From NCBI GenBank assembly GCA_963776845.1, contig CAVZOJ010000003.1:885429-949428 (forward strand): a stretch of 64,000 nucleotides of DNA, written 5' to 3'. Origin of the DNA: Roseitranquillus sp963776845 (GTDB lineage: Bacteria > Pseudomonadota > Alphaproteobacteria > Rhodobacterales > Rhodobacteraceae). Numbering within the stretch: the first letter of the stretch is position 1; every line of letters begins with the position of its first letter. Shown piece by piece: positions 16,357-25,175 of this stretch. Made by a program: the position numbers and the translations under genes. The notes below the pieces were generated by a model. It saw only the letters and a program-made list of their open reading frames with translations, did not search any database and was not told where the DNA came from.

Positions 16357-16747
16357 CTGGCCACTGATGGTCGCCTCGGGCATCGCGGTGGTATTCGGCA
16401 TCCTGACGATCGTGTCCGGCGGCAGGGTTCTGTTCGGGGGCGCCGCCGCACAGGCAGCCGCTGGAAACGCGGTGCCGTTCGTCCTGTGGTTCAATTTCCT
16501 GTCCGGTTTCGCTTACGTCCTTGCCGGCGTCGGGATCGCCATGGGTCGCCGCTGGTCGGTCACGCTGTCCATAGCTCTAGCGGCAGCGATCGCCGCGGTA
16601 TTCGTTCTCTTCGGGCTGCACGTCTACCAGGGCGGCGCGTTCGAGATGCGCACGGTCGGTGCGATGAGCCTACGCTTGTTGGTCTGGGTCGCGATCGCAG
16701 CCGTGGCAATCCGGTGGACTGTCGCAAGGGGGCTCAGAGAAGGTTAG
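16334..16747 (+). CDS. Small four-helix membrane protein
   Basis: From ATG 16334 (ATG 16316 is also possible) the product has about 137 aa with four hydrophobic segments: LMVASGIAVVFGILTIVSGG, FVLWFNFLSGFAYVLAGVGI, LSIALAAAIAAVFVLFGLHV and LRLLVWVAIAAVAIRW. No known domain is recognised. It overlaps the ATPase gene by about 20 nt, so it is probably an accessory component of the exporter operon or a coexpressed membrane protein. Confidence 0.7.
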   Translation: MKRHLSHSWPLMVASGIAVVFGILTIVSGGRVLFGGAAAQAAAGNAVPFVLWFNFLSGFAYVLAGVGIAMGRRWSVTLSIALAAAIAAVFVLFGLHVYQGGAFEMRTVGAMSLRLLVWVAIAAVAIRWTVARGLREG

Positions 16748-17134
16748 ACCGCGGTCCCGTCCCCACCGCCACCACCACGTTGGTCGAAAAAAAGTTATTC
16801 TGTTTAAGGAAGCTCTGAAGAACCTCGGCATCGGGCGGTGATCTGGTAGTCTGGCGGCGACCTTGATGGAGCCGCCCTCAATGAAGCAGAGCACCTTCGC
16901 GTCGTTGGCCTATGCGACGAAGAAGAAGCGCACCCGCCGCGAGGCGTTTCTCGCCGAGATGGAGGCGGTGGTGCCCTGGGCGCGTCTGACGGCGCTGATC
17001 GAGCCGCACTACCCGAAGGCGGGACCGAAGGGCGGGCGGCCGGCGATGCCGCTGGAGGTGATGCTGCGGGTCTACTGTCTCTGCAGCAGTGGTACGCGCT
17101 GTCCGACCCGGCGGCGGAGGGTTCAAGCGTATAG

Positions 17135-17157
17135 CAATCGATCCAGTGGATCGATTG
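17135..17157. repeat. Perfect 23-bp palindrome inserted in the IS5-type transposase
   Basis: The arms CAATCGATCCA / TGGATCGATTG flank a central G at 17146. GTTC (17121) and GAAC (17165-17168) lie at the outer edges with GCG/CGC inside them, so the whole insertion of about 48 bp can fold as an imperfect hairpin. The core GATCCA-G-TGGATC and the 25-nt distance from GTTC to the central G equal those in the istA insertion at 789-826. Confidence 0.75.
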
Positions 17158-17590
17158 TAGCGCAGAACCTCTACGACAGCGACGCCATGCGCCGGTTCGC
17201 CGGGCTCGAGCTGGGCGACGATGCGATCCCGGACGAGACGACCATCCTGAACTTCCGCCACCTGCTGGAGCGGCACGAGCTGACGCGTGCGATCTTCGAG
17301 GCGATCAACAGCTATCTTCGCGAGCGCGGCATCCTGTTGCGCGAGGGAACGTTGGTCGATGCGACGCTCATCGACGCGCCAAGCTCGACGAAGAACAAGC
17401 AGGGCGCACGCGACCCGGAGACGAGCAGCACGAAGAAGGGCAACGACTGGTATTTCGGGATGAAGGCGCATGTCGGCGTCGATATTGGCAGCGGCGTGGT
17501 CCACACGCTGGAAACCAGCACCGCCAAGGTGCACGACAGCCAGAAGTTCGACGACCTGCTTCACGGCGACGAGCAGGCGGTGTTCGGCGA

Positions 17591-17632
17591 GTTGCCAGGG
17601 TTGCGCCACCGGTTCGAGCAACCGCTGGCGAC
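17591..17632. repeat. 42-bp inverted-repeat insertion in the IS5-type transposase
   Basis: GTTGCCAG-GGTTGC pairs with GCAACC-G-CTGGCGAC around a 13-base loop; the stem has one bulge and one mismatch. GGCGA is repeated at 17586-17590 and 17627-17631, a possible 5-bp target duplication. The sequence is foreign to the transposase and shifts its frame. It differs in sequence from the palindromes at 789 and 17135. Confidence 0.65.
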
Positions 17633-18063
17633 GGCTATGTCAGCGGAGAGCGGGAGGAAGCATTCCGCGCCCAGGGCAAGCTCTGGGGCGTGATGCGCAA
17701 GGCTTCGAAAGGCGGCAAGCTGCATCCGATCGACGAGCGCATCAACCGGATCATCGCCAGCCTGCGGGCCAAGGTCGAGCACCCGTTCCGGGTGATGAAA
17801 TGCCAGTTCGGCTACCGCAAGACCCGCTACCGCGGGCTGGCGAAGAACGGGGCGCAACTGTTCTCGCTCTTCGGGCTCGGCAACCTGTTCCTGGTCCGAC
17901 GACGGTTGATGGCCTGAGGCGGAGTCCGCCCGAAATCGGCCTTGCCGCCGCGCGAGCGGCACCTGATCCGCAGACCCGGGGCCGCTTGTCCCCCGCATCG
18001 CCCCGCCGAGACCCTTTCTGGCCGTCATCGCGGCCAATCGGAGCCGTTGATCAGACGCTCCTT

Positions 18064-18183
18064 TGTGTGACGGCGAACTTGCTGGTCCGGTCGATATCCA
18101 CGAAGAGATAGAGCTTGCCCTCGGGGTCTGCACCTCGGCATGTCGATGTGGAAGAACCCGATCGGATAGCGCTTGAACCGCTG
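18064..18183 (-). pseudogene. Fragment of an rve-type (IS481/IS3-like) transposase
   Basis: The minus strand encodes RFKRYPIGFFHID, then after a frame change AEVQT, then EGKLYLFVDIDRTSKFAVT. This is the catalytic-core segment around the first and second Asp of rve-type integrases. Only about 40 residues remain, with two small frameshifts and no ends. Confidence 0.7.
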
Positions 18184-18249
18184 CCGTTTCGTTCATCTTG
18201 AGCAGCGCGTTCGCCTCGCCGGATGGCATGAGCACGGAGAGACCTTCTT

Positions 18250-18625
18250 GGGATTGATGCCCAACTCCTGGCTCAACGGTTCGGAAGGCTGTGCACCGAC
18301 GGAGGACGGTCTCTTCTGCAAGGGCCAGGCCGGGATGATGGGCGTCGCGGTCGATCCGAACTTCGCCGAGAACAAACGCATCTACGTCTATTCGACCTCG
18401 AACATGTCGGAGCTGCACACGAACCGCCTCATGCGGCTGGTGGACTTCACCAGCGTATCCGACCGGACCGACATCGTCGACGACGTCCCCTACGGGCGCC
18501 CACAACGGTGGCCGCGTCCGATGGGGCCCAGGCGGACATCTTTATCCGGCGACCGGGGACAGCCATCACCGCGTGCAGGTATAGCGGGGCGCGGTCGGGC
18601 AGGATGTTGTCGACGTTGTACTCCG
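18250..18625 (+). pseudogene. Fragment of a PQQ-dependent sugar dehydrogenase-like protein
   Basis: The plus strand reads EDGLFCKGQAGMMGVAVDPN, NKRIYVYSTSNM and LVDFTS, then after a frameshift GAHNGGRVRWGP. This order resembles the soluble glucose/sorbosone dehydrogenase beta-propeller (GLLGIAxDPxF, then HNGGxIxFGPDG). Start, end and roughly two thirds of the expected length are missing. Overlapping frames on the other strand belong to the next fragment. Confidence 0.55.
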
Positions 18626-18900
18626 ACGGATCGTAGCCCGCGAGGGTGAGGCCGTCGCCGATCCGCGCGTCGACCAGGCGGCGCAGGTGGTCGAGCCACC
18701 GCCCTCGCCGGTGGCCGCGTGCGGAAGCTCGAGCCCGCGATAGGAGCAGCCGTCCTCGTAGCACCAGGCGCCGCCCTTGTAGGGGCCTTAGGTGGCCGCG
18801 TATGCGTCGAAGTAATGGGTCAGCTTTGGGGAAGGTTCCTCGGCAGGGGCCGGTATCTGGACGCCGGCGGAAACCTCGGCGTACGCGGCGGTGATCCCGG
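18540..18900 (-). pseudogene. Fragment of a GH88/GH105-like glycoside hydrolase
   Basis: On the minus strand the pieces PKLTHYFDAYAAT, then GGAWCYEDGCSYRGLELPHA, WLDHLRRLVDARIGDGL and GYDPSEYNVDNILPDRA follow each other with a stop codon (about 18788) and one frameshift between them. The W-YEDG and Y-DNI pattern is that of unsaturated uronyl or rhamnogalacturonyl hydrolases (GH88/GH105). Only the N-terminal third is present. The identification is from memory of the family. Confidence 0.45.
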
Positions 18901-19660
18901 CATGGCGCACCACCGGGACGCCGAGCGCTATCAGCGGCACGTCCGCGACGGCATCGGGGGCAAAGGCTGCGGCATTGTCGAGTCAGCGAGGTCGGCGAAG
19001 GCCGCGCAACGCGACGTGCGGAACGTCAGCACGCCGATGTCTGTCTCGAGCCGGCCTCGGGTCTAAGATCCTCGAAAAAGAGAGGCGCGGCGTCGGCCGT
19101 CCTTCGGCGATCTCCAGAGCGTCTCCGTGGAGAGCTGCCAAGCCATCGGCCGCTCCAGATGGTGCAGCGTGCCCGGTGGGGCAAGAGAAGTGCGGCCGTC
19201 CCAGGGGACAGCGCAACAAGACTGATGTCGAGCATGGGGCTGCGCCTTTGTAACCGGGTGTGGGTTCGCCCGGCACTGCGTGCTTGGTCAGGAGCGCACG
19301 GCGTCGAGGACTTCCTCAATGCCGTGATCTCGTCAGCTGCGGTGGCGGCGTCGATCTCGCCATAGCCGGAGCTCCAGGATTTCCTGCATGATGCTCTGCA
19401 CATCCGGATGCTCCATGAACCGACGGATCCCCTGGCGCTTGGCCTCCAGCACCATGTCCTGCGCCTCGATCTGCACCGGCTCGACGCCGCCCGCAGGACC
19501 GATGGAATAGGCGCGGGCGTCAGGGGAAAGCGACCGCGACCAGGCGGGTGACGCCGCAAAAGAGCCTGGCTCTCGAGTCCCAGTCGGTAGTGACGACTGC
19601 TCGCGGCGAAGTGTGCATTCTCACCACGGCTCGGCCGAAGACGACGGAGGTGTGCCTGGA
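18901..19660. other. Decayed coding debris, no intact gene
   Basis: Short stretches of plausible protein occur on the minus strand (for example YSIGPAGGVEPVQIEAQDMV and EAKRQGIRRFMEHPDVQSIM near 19525-19385), but none has a start, and frames break within 60 residues. I do not recognise them. The region looks like remains of one or two former genes. Confidence 0.4.
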
Positions 19661-21253
19661 TCAGGAGGTCTGTGGCGCGAAACTGCTCGCGCTGGCCATC
19701 GACCACCAGCGAGCGAGGCTGGTCTCCTCCGGCGCATCCACGAGGGCACCAGGCTCGAGAAACTCGTACACAACGTCGGCGGAGCGCACCGAATTCTCGT
19801 CGGTCCGGATTCGGAGGTGGCGCGGCTCCAGCTGCGACGGCTCATCCAGCCCCGCGGCGCCGACATACTGCATCAGTGCCTTCACAGTGTTGCGGTGGTA
19901 CTGGTGGACCCGCGGCCCCTTGTCGGCGACCACGAGTCCCCTCTGCCGCAGCTTGTTCTGCGTGGCGACGCCGGTCGGGCAGCGATCGGTGTGGCACTTC
20001 TTGGTCTGCACGCAACCTGCCGAGAACATGAAGGCGCGGGCTGCGTTGCACCAATCCGCCCCGAGCGCGATGTTCGCGGCCAAGCTGTGCCCGTCATAGA
20101 TCTTGCCCGCGGCCACCAGTCTGATCTTGTCGCGCAAGCCGGTGCCAAGCAGGCAGTTCACCGCAAAGACTAGGCCCTCGCGCAGCGGCGTGCCGACATG
20201 GTCGGAGAGCTCGACCGGCGCCGCGCCGGTGCCGCCCTCGGCCCCGTCGATGACGATGAAATCGGGCGTTATTCCGGTCTCGAGCATCGCCTTGGTGATC
20301 GCCAGGAACTCCCAGCGATGGCCGATGCAGAGCTTGAATCCGACGGGCTTGCCGTCGCTTAAATCCCGCAGGCGTGCCACGTATTCCAGCAGACCTAACG
20401 GCGTGTCGAAGGCCGAGTGCGAGGGTGGCGACAGCACGTCCTTGCCGACCGGCACCCCACGCACCTCGGCGATCTCGGGCGTGACCTTGGCGCCGGGGAG
20501 CAGGCCGCCATGGCCGGGCTTCGCACCCTGACTCAGCTTGATCTCGACCATCTTCACCCGGTCGTCGGCCGCCTTGTCCGCGAATTTCCGGGGATCGAAG
20601 CGCCCGTCCTCCGTGCGGCAACCGAAGTAGGCGGTCCCGATCTCCCAGACGAGATCGCCGCCGTGTTTCAGGTGGTAGGGCGAGATTCCGCCTTCGCCGG
20701 TGTCCTGGTAGAAGCCGCCCAGTTTCGCTCCGAGGTTCAGCGCCTCGACGGCCCGGGCGCTCAGCGAGCCGAAGCTCATCGCCGAGATGTTGAGAACCGA
20801 GGCGTCGTAGGGTTGCGTGCAGGCCTCGCCGCCGACCCGCACGCGGTAGGTGTCCTGCAGGTGCTTGGCCTGGATCGAGTGGTTGATCCACTCGTAGCGC
20901 GGCGAGTGCAGGTCCATCTCGGTGCCGAACGCCTCGGCACTCTCGACGTCCTTGGCGCGGCGATAGACCAACGCGCGCTGGTTGTGCGTGAACGGTCGCC
21001 CCTCGTGGTCACTGTCGAAGAGGTACTCTCGCAGGAATGGCCGCAACCACTCGAAGAACCAGCGAACGTGGGCGCTGACCGGATAGAGCCGCATCAGGGT
21101 GTGCTGAGTCTGGCGCATGTCCCAGGCGCCGAGGACGATCAGCGGCGCGAGAAGGACGAGGAGCCACAGCCAGGCGGCGCTCGAAAGCACAGACGCGAAA
21201 AGGACGAGGACGGCTGCGGCGAGGATCAGGGCGTAGGGGACGTAACGGTGCAT
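19661..21253 (-). CDS. FMN-binding glutamate synthase-family protein
   Basis: The 530-aa protein has two N-terminal membrane segments (residues about 4-42), unlike cytosolic GltB. The body is the GltB synthase-like FMN barrel: ISAMSFGSLSARAVEALNLGA, GGISPYHLKHGGDLVWEIG, KPGHGGLLPGAKVTPEIA, IDGAEGGTGAAPVELSDH. A Cys cluster (CVQTKKCHTDRCPTGV, about residues 412-427) corresponds to the iron-sulfur site. No glutaminase or NADPH domain is present. Stand-alone members of this kind are annotated as glutamate synthase-like, but the true reaction is often unknown. It is a single gene, convergent with the debris region. Confidence 0.88.
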   Translation of the reverse strand: MHRYVPYALILAAAVLVLFASVLSSAAWLWLLVLLAPLIVLGAWDMRQTQHTLMRLYPVSAHVRWFFEWLRPFLREYLFDSDHEGRPFTHNQRALVYRRAKDVESAEAFGTEMDLHSPRYEWINHSIQAKHLQDTYRVRVGGEACTQPYDASVLNISAMSFGSLSARAVEALNLGAKLGGFYQDTGEGGISPYHLKHGGDLVWEIGTAYFGCRTEDGRFDPRKFADKAADDRVKMVEIKLSQGAKPGHGGLLPGAKVTPEIAEVRGVPVGKDVLSPPSHSAFDTPLGLLEYVARLRDLSDGKPVGFKLCIGHRWEFLAITKAMLETGITPDFIVIDGAEGGTGAAPVELSDHVGTPLREGLVFAVNCLLGTGLRDKIRLVAAGKIYDGHSLAANIALGADWCNAARAFMFSAGCVQTKKCHTDRCPTGVATQNKLRQRGLVVADKGPRVHQYHRNTVKALMQYVGAAGLDEPSQLEPRHLRIRTDENSVRSADVVYEFLEPGALVDAPEETSLARWWSMASASSFAPQTS

Positions 21254-21666
21254 CGGTTCCCGAAGTCGTGACGGTTATGAGGTCGGCCTGATGCGGCCGG
21301 ATTAGAGAACAACAGCACCCGACCGTCTGGCGTTCCGCGCAACGACACGCGCCCTTGCGATCCTCAACGACACTGCGAGTCTCTATTCCTTGCCGAGACC
21401 TTGGGAAGGGTGCCCAACACTCGGACAAGCCGCAACGTCTTGCGTCGATCTGCTCGGCGCAGGGCGCCACGATCTGCACCAGCAAATCAGGGGCGGGTAG
21501 ATCGTATGACTGCGGCGCCGACCTCAGGTATCGGTGGGTACGGATCGCCGTGGACTGACGTCACGGCATCGCTCCGAACCCGCATGTAGCCGCAGCTTTC
21601 TCGCCGATCGAGTTTGACACTGGATGCTGCGGACATCATCCCTGCCATGGAAAGGGAGCCGAAGCG
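21254..21666. other. Intergenic region upstream of the TRAP operon
   Basis: These 413 bp hold the divergent promoters of the glutamate synthase-like gene and the TRAP operon. No gene is supported. A GAAAGGGAGCC leader just before 21667 gives the ribosome-binding site of the first TRAP gene. Confidence 0.5.
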
Positions 21667-22161
21667 ATGATCCTTGTGAGAGCAATAGATCGTTTGAATG
21701 AGACGGTCGGGCGCCTCGTCTGCTTCGTCGCGGCGGTCTTCGCCGCGATCATCATCTACGACGTCGTCATGCGCTATGTCTTCAATGCCCCGACGCGGTG
21801 GGCGTTCGACGTGTCCAAGCAGCTCTACGGCTTCTACTTCGTGATGCTCGGCGGTTATGCGCTCCGTCATCAGGCGCACGTGCGAGTGGACCTCGTCACC
21901 AATGCGCTGTCGCCCGGCGTCCGCCGCTGGGTCGACATGCTGGGATACCTGATCTTCTTCTTCCCCTTCGCCTGGGTCTTCCTGACGCGCTCCTACGATT
22001 TTGCGATGACCTCCTTGGCGCAGCGCGAGGTCACCTACGGCGCCATCCAGATGCCCGTCTACCCCCTCAAGATCGCCCTCTGCGTCGCCGCTGCGCTGCT
22101 GCTGCTGCAGGGTGTGTCGGAGATGCTCAAGCTGATCTTCAATCGGGATGACCGCACATGA
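21667..22161 (+). CDS. dctQ: TRAP transporter small permease
   Basis: The 164-aa DctQ-type protein has four membrane helices: LVCFVAAVFAAIIIYDVVMR, YGFYFVMLGGYALRH, WVDMLGYLIFFFPFAWVFL and PLKIALCVAAALLLLQGVSE. RYVFNAPTRWAFDVSKQL after the first helix is typical. It pairs with the large permease, whose gene overlaps it by 4 nt. Confidence 0.92.
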   Translation: MILVRAIDRLNETVGRLVCFVAAVFAAIIIYDVVMRYVFNAPTRWAFDVSKQLYGFYFVMLGGYALRHQAHVRVDLVTNALSPGVRRWVDMLGYLIFFFPFAWVFLTRSYDFAMTSLAQREVTYGAIQMPVYPLKIALCVAAALLLLQGVSEMLKLIFNRDDRT

Positions 22162-23483
22162 GCCCCGAACTCATCGCCGTCTGCATGTTCGGCTTCCTGC
22201 TGGTCGGGCTCTTCATGGGCCATCCGCTGGCCTTCGTCTTAGGCAGCTCGGCCGTGCTCGGCGCGTTGATCGCCGGCAATCCGATGGTGCTCGGCATCGT
22301 CATCAACCGCATCTTCGGCGAGGTTCTCGACAATTACATCCTGATCGCCATCCCGCTCTTCGTGCTGATGGCGAACTTCCTGTCGAATTCCGGCGTCACC
22401 GACCGCATGTTCGAGAGCCTGCGTCTGCTCATGTCGAACGTCCGCGGCGGCCTGGCGCTCGCCGTCGTCTTCATCTCGATCCTGCTCGCGGCGACGACCG
22501 GCATCATCGGCGCCTCGATCACGGTGATGGGCGTCATGGCGCTCAGGCCGATGCTCCGCTACGGCTATAGCCCGACGCTGACGACGGGCGTCATCGCCGC
22601 TTCGGGCTGCCTCGGCATCCTGATTCCACCGTCGATCATGCTGATCCTGATGGCGAGCTACTCGCCGCTCTCGGTCGGCGAGCTTTTTGCCGGCGCGATG
22701 ATCCCGGGAGTTGTCCTCGGCCTTTTCTATGCCGCCTGGGTCGCCATCCTCGCCGTCATCCGGCCCGACATGGCTCCGTCCGTCGAACCCGAGGAGCGCA
22801 TCTCGCGCGGCGCGCTCTGGCGCATGCTCGCGGTCGAGGCGTTGCCGCCGCTGGTCCTGATCTTCGGCATCCTCGGCTCGCTCCTCGCCGGCGTCGCCAC
22901 CGCGACCGAGGCCTCGGCAATCGGCGCAGCGCTCGCGCTCCTCATCGTGATCCTGCGCCGACGCTTCGCCTGGGCGAGCTTCTACGAGGCGCTCCGCGAG
23001 ACCGCCAAGACATCGGCGATGATCCTCTTCATCGTCGTCGGCGCAACCGCGTTCACCGGCGTCTTCAACATCACCGGCGGCCTCCGCGCCACGCAGGAGC
23101 TGATGCGCGGGCTCGAGATGGAGCCTTGGATGCTGATCGCGACGATGCTCTTCATCGTCTTCATCCTTGGGGCCTTCCTCGACTGGACCGGCATCGTTCT
23201 CCTGTCCTTCCCGATCTTCCTGCCGATCGTGCAGGAGATGGAAGGGGTGAGCTTGCTGTGGTTCGTCGTGCTGATGGCCGTCGTCCTGCAGACTTCGTTC
23301 CTGACGCCGCCCTTCGGCTACGCGCTTTTCTACCTCCGTGCCATCGCGCCGCCCGAGGTAAGGACCTCGAGCATCATCGTGGGCGTTCTGCCCTTCATCG
23401 TGCTGATCCTGGTCATGTGCGTGCTCGTCGCACTGCTGCCCGGGCTCGTGACTTGGCTGCCCGCAGCCCTCTACTCGCAATAA
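22158..23483 (+). CDS. dctM: TRAP transporter large permease
   Basis: The 441-aa DctM protein has about 12 hydrophobic helices and the family motifs VLGIVINRIFGEVLDNYILI near the N-terminus, GCLGILIPPSIMLI in the re-entrant region and LGAFLDWTGIVLLSFPIFLP in the second half. It is the Na+-coupled translocation unit. Gene order Q-M-P with 4-nt and 15-nt junctions shows one operon. Confidence 0.94.
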   Translation: MSPELIAVCMFGFLLVGLFMGHPLAFVLGSSAVLGALIAGNPMVLGIVINRIFGEVLDNYILIAIPLFVLMANFLSNSGVTDRMFESLRLLMSNVRGGLALAVVFISILLAATTGIIGASITVMGVMALRPMLRYGYSPTLTTGVIAASGCLGILIPPSIMLILMASYSPLSVGELFAGAMIPGVVLGLFYAAWVAILAVIRPDMAPSVEPEERISRGALWRMLAVEALPPLVLIFGILGSLLAGVATATEASAIGAALALLIVILRRRFAWASFYEALRETAKTSAMILFIVVGATAFTGVFNITGGLRATQELMRGLEMEPWMLIATMLFIVFILGAFLDWTGIVLLSFPIFLPIVQEMEGVSLLWFVVLMAVVLQTSFLTPPFGYALFYLRAIAPPEVRTSSIIVGVLPFIVLILVMCVLVALLPGLVTWLPAALYSQ

Positions 23484-23498
23484 CAGGGAGACTTTCGA

Positions 23499-24596
23499 AT
23501 GACCCTCAAGCACAGCCTCGCAGCAGGCGCGGCACTTGGTGCGCTGGCCGTGGCCGGCAGCGCTGCCGCCCAGCAGAGCTGGACGATGACGACGACCTGG
23601 CCGTCCTCGCTCGAGCTGATCGAGATCGACCGGCACTTCGTAGAGCTCGCCAACCAGCTCACCGGCGACGACCTGCAGATCGAATTCTACGAGGGCGGTG
23701 CCCTCGTCCCCGCCGGCGAGGTTTTCGGCGCGGTGCAGTCCGGGACCATCCAGGCCGGCGGCGACTGGCCGGGATACTGGGCCGGCCGCGACGCGGCCTT
23801 CTCACCGCTCGCCACCACGCCTGCCCTGTTCAACGCGGTCGACTACGTCAACTGGATCGAGCAGTGGGGCGGCGACGAGCTCTACGACGAGATCTACGGC
23901 CAGTTCGGCATGGTCTACCTGCCCTACGGCGTCACCAACAACGAATCGGGCTTCCGCACCAACGAGCCGATCCGCAGCCTCGAGGATCTGCAGGGCAAGC
24001 GCCTGCGCCTCTCGGGCCTTGAGCAGGGCCGCATCCTCGAACGCCTCGGCGGCAATCAGGTGTCCATGGCCGGCGGCGAGATCTACCAGTCGCTCGAGCG
24101 CGGAGTGATCGACGGCGCCGAGTTCTCGACGCCGAACGTCGATTGGTCCGCCGGTTTCCAGCAGGTCACCGACTATTGGGCGACGCCCGGCTGGCACCAG
24201 TCCGCCTCGGTCTTCGGCGTCATGATCAACCAGCAGGCGTGGGACCAGCTCTCCGACGAGACCAAGGAGAAGCTGGAGATCGCCGCCGACGCGACCCTCC
24301 TTTGGTCGCTGAGCTTCACCGAGCGCCGCGCGAGCGAGGCGTACGGCCAGTTCCAGGGGGCCCTCGAAGAGATCACACGCTACGACGATGAGACGCTCGA
24401 TGAGATCCAGGCGATGGCCAATGAGGTGATCGTCGAGGTCTCCTGCGAGAACCCGAACTCGGCTCGGGTTTACCTCTCGATGCTTGAGTACCTCGCGGAC
24501 TACTCCGGCTGGCGCGAGGCTTCCGCTCCCTACAACCTCGGGCGCACGCCCAACGGCCCCGACATTGAGGCCATACGCGAGTGTGCGCCCGAGTAG
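23499..24596 (+). CDS. dctP: TRAP transporter substrate-binding protein, TakP-like
   Basis: The 365-aa protein has a signal peptide (cleavage near SAAAQQSW). RLRLSGLEQGRILERLGGN and MAGGEIYQSLERGVIDGAEF are the ligand-binding signature; the Arg of the first segment normally binds a carboxylate. The GGEIYxxLxxGxIDxAE form is common in TakP-type receptors for 2-oxoacids, so an organic or keto acid is likely. The C-terminus has two Cys (SCENPN and IRECAPE) that could form a disulfide. A GC hairpin at about 24616-24640 follows the gene. Confidence 0.92.
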   Translation: MTLKHSLAAGAALGALAVAGSAAAQQSWTMTTTWPSSLELIEIDRHFVELANQLTGDDLQIEFYEGGALVPAGEVFGAVQSGTIQAGGDWPGYWAGRDAAFSPLATTPALFNAVDYVNWIEQWGGDELYDEIYGQFGMVYLPYGVTNNESGFRTNEPIRSLEDLQGKRLRLSGLEQGRILERLGGNQVSMAGGEIYQSLERGVIDGAEFSTPNVDWSAGFQQVTDYWATPGWHQSASVFGVMINQQAWDQLSDETKEKLEIAADATLLWSLSFTERRASEAYGQFQGALEEITRYDDETLDEIQAMANEVIVEVSCENPNSARVYLSMLEYLADYSGWREASAPYNLGRTPNGPDIEAIRECAPE

Positions 24597-25175
24597 GCGC
24601 ACGCCTGACTCTCGCCTGGGCGGAACCGTTCCCGCCCGGGCGGCCCAGCCGAACACGCGACGAGTTCCTGTTGCGTTGGGCATTATCCCGATAGGACAAA
24701 CCGTTTTTATCATGTTTGGGATGCGCTACGGCACGTCTGGAGCGGGCCGCGACATCCAAAAGTTCGGAAACTTGAGGAAGTTGCGGGATGTCAATTCGGA
24801 ACCGCACCTGCGGGAGCGGCGGCTGATTGAGGACCTGCGCTTGGCGAGGGCACTGCAACCCGCAGCGCCATCAGGTCGGCACTTGCAACTGTCGCGCGGA
24901 GCCCGTCCTCTCCGCCCTGCGCCTTCGCGGCGATGGTCATCTTCGCTGAAGTCCTGACCATAAGCTCGAAGCGCCTTGCGGCAGTGCAGAGGGCGAGGGC
25001 GCAAGGCCGGATCCTCCAACCGCAACTCTTTTAGACAGCCCGCAAGAGCGACATCGGCGGTGCGACGCGGTTGTCAGCAGATCGCTCATGTTGATCGGCG
25101 TCGGGCAGAAAGCGTCGGAGCCGGGCGAAGGGACGGCCTTCGCTCGTCGGCACGCCTTCATTTTCGATCGTGTCG
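24597..25175. other. Intergenic region between convergent TRAP and LysR genes
   Basis: The first 45 bp hold a hairpin (CTGGGCGG / CCGCCCGG around AACCGTTC, about 24617-24640) that may end TRAP transcription. The rest contains no supported gene; open frames there are Arg/Ser-rich and unlike any family I know. Confidence 0.45.

Larger units (their letters stand above)
16881..17917 (+). pseudogene. IS5-type DDE transposase with two palindromic insertions
   Basis: From ATG 16881 the frame encodes MKQSTFASLAYATKKKRTRR and other typical IS5-group sequence (LVDATLIDAPSSTKNK, GMKAHVGVDIGSGVVHT). A small insertion near 17090 and about 45 bp of foreign sequence at about 17120-17168 replace the expected QQWYALSDPAAEEALYDS region, though the frame recovers. 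A second foreign segment, 17591-17632, interrupts VFGDKGYVSGERE and shifts the frame. The C-terminal part (MRKASKGGKLHPIDERINRI to LVRRRLMA) continues from about 17691 to 17917. The enzyme cannot be functional as read. Confidence 0.85.
16807..18063 (+). mobile_element. IS5-type insertion sequence, inactivated
   Basis: Probable terminal inverted repeats are AGGAAGCTCTGAAG at 16807-16820 and, on the minus strand, AGGAGCGTCTGATC at 18049-18062. The 1.26-kb length and single DDE transposase gene fit the IS5 family. The ends are imperfect, and no clear target duplication was seen. The transposase is broken (see next entry). Confidence 0.6.

Noticed and set aside
22239..23636. 465-codon minus-strand frame opposite the TRAP large permease
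   Set aside because: It is dominated by Asp, Glu, His and Arg, the antisense of hydrophobic helices.
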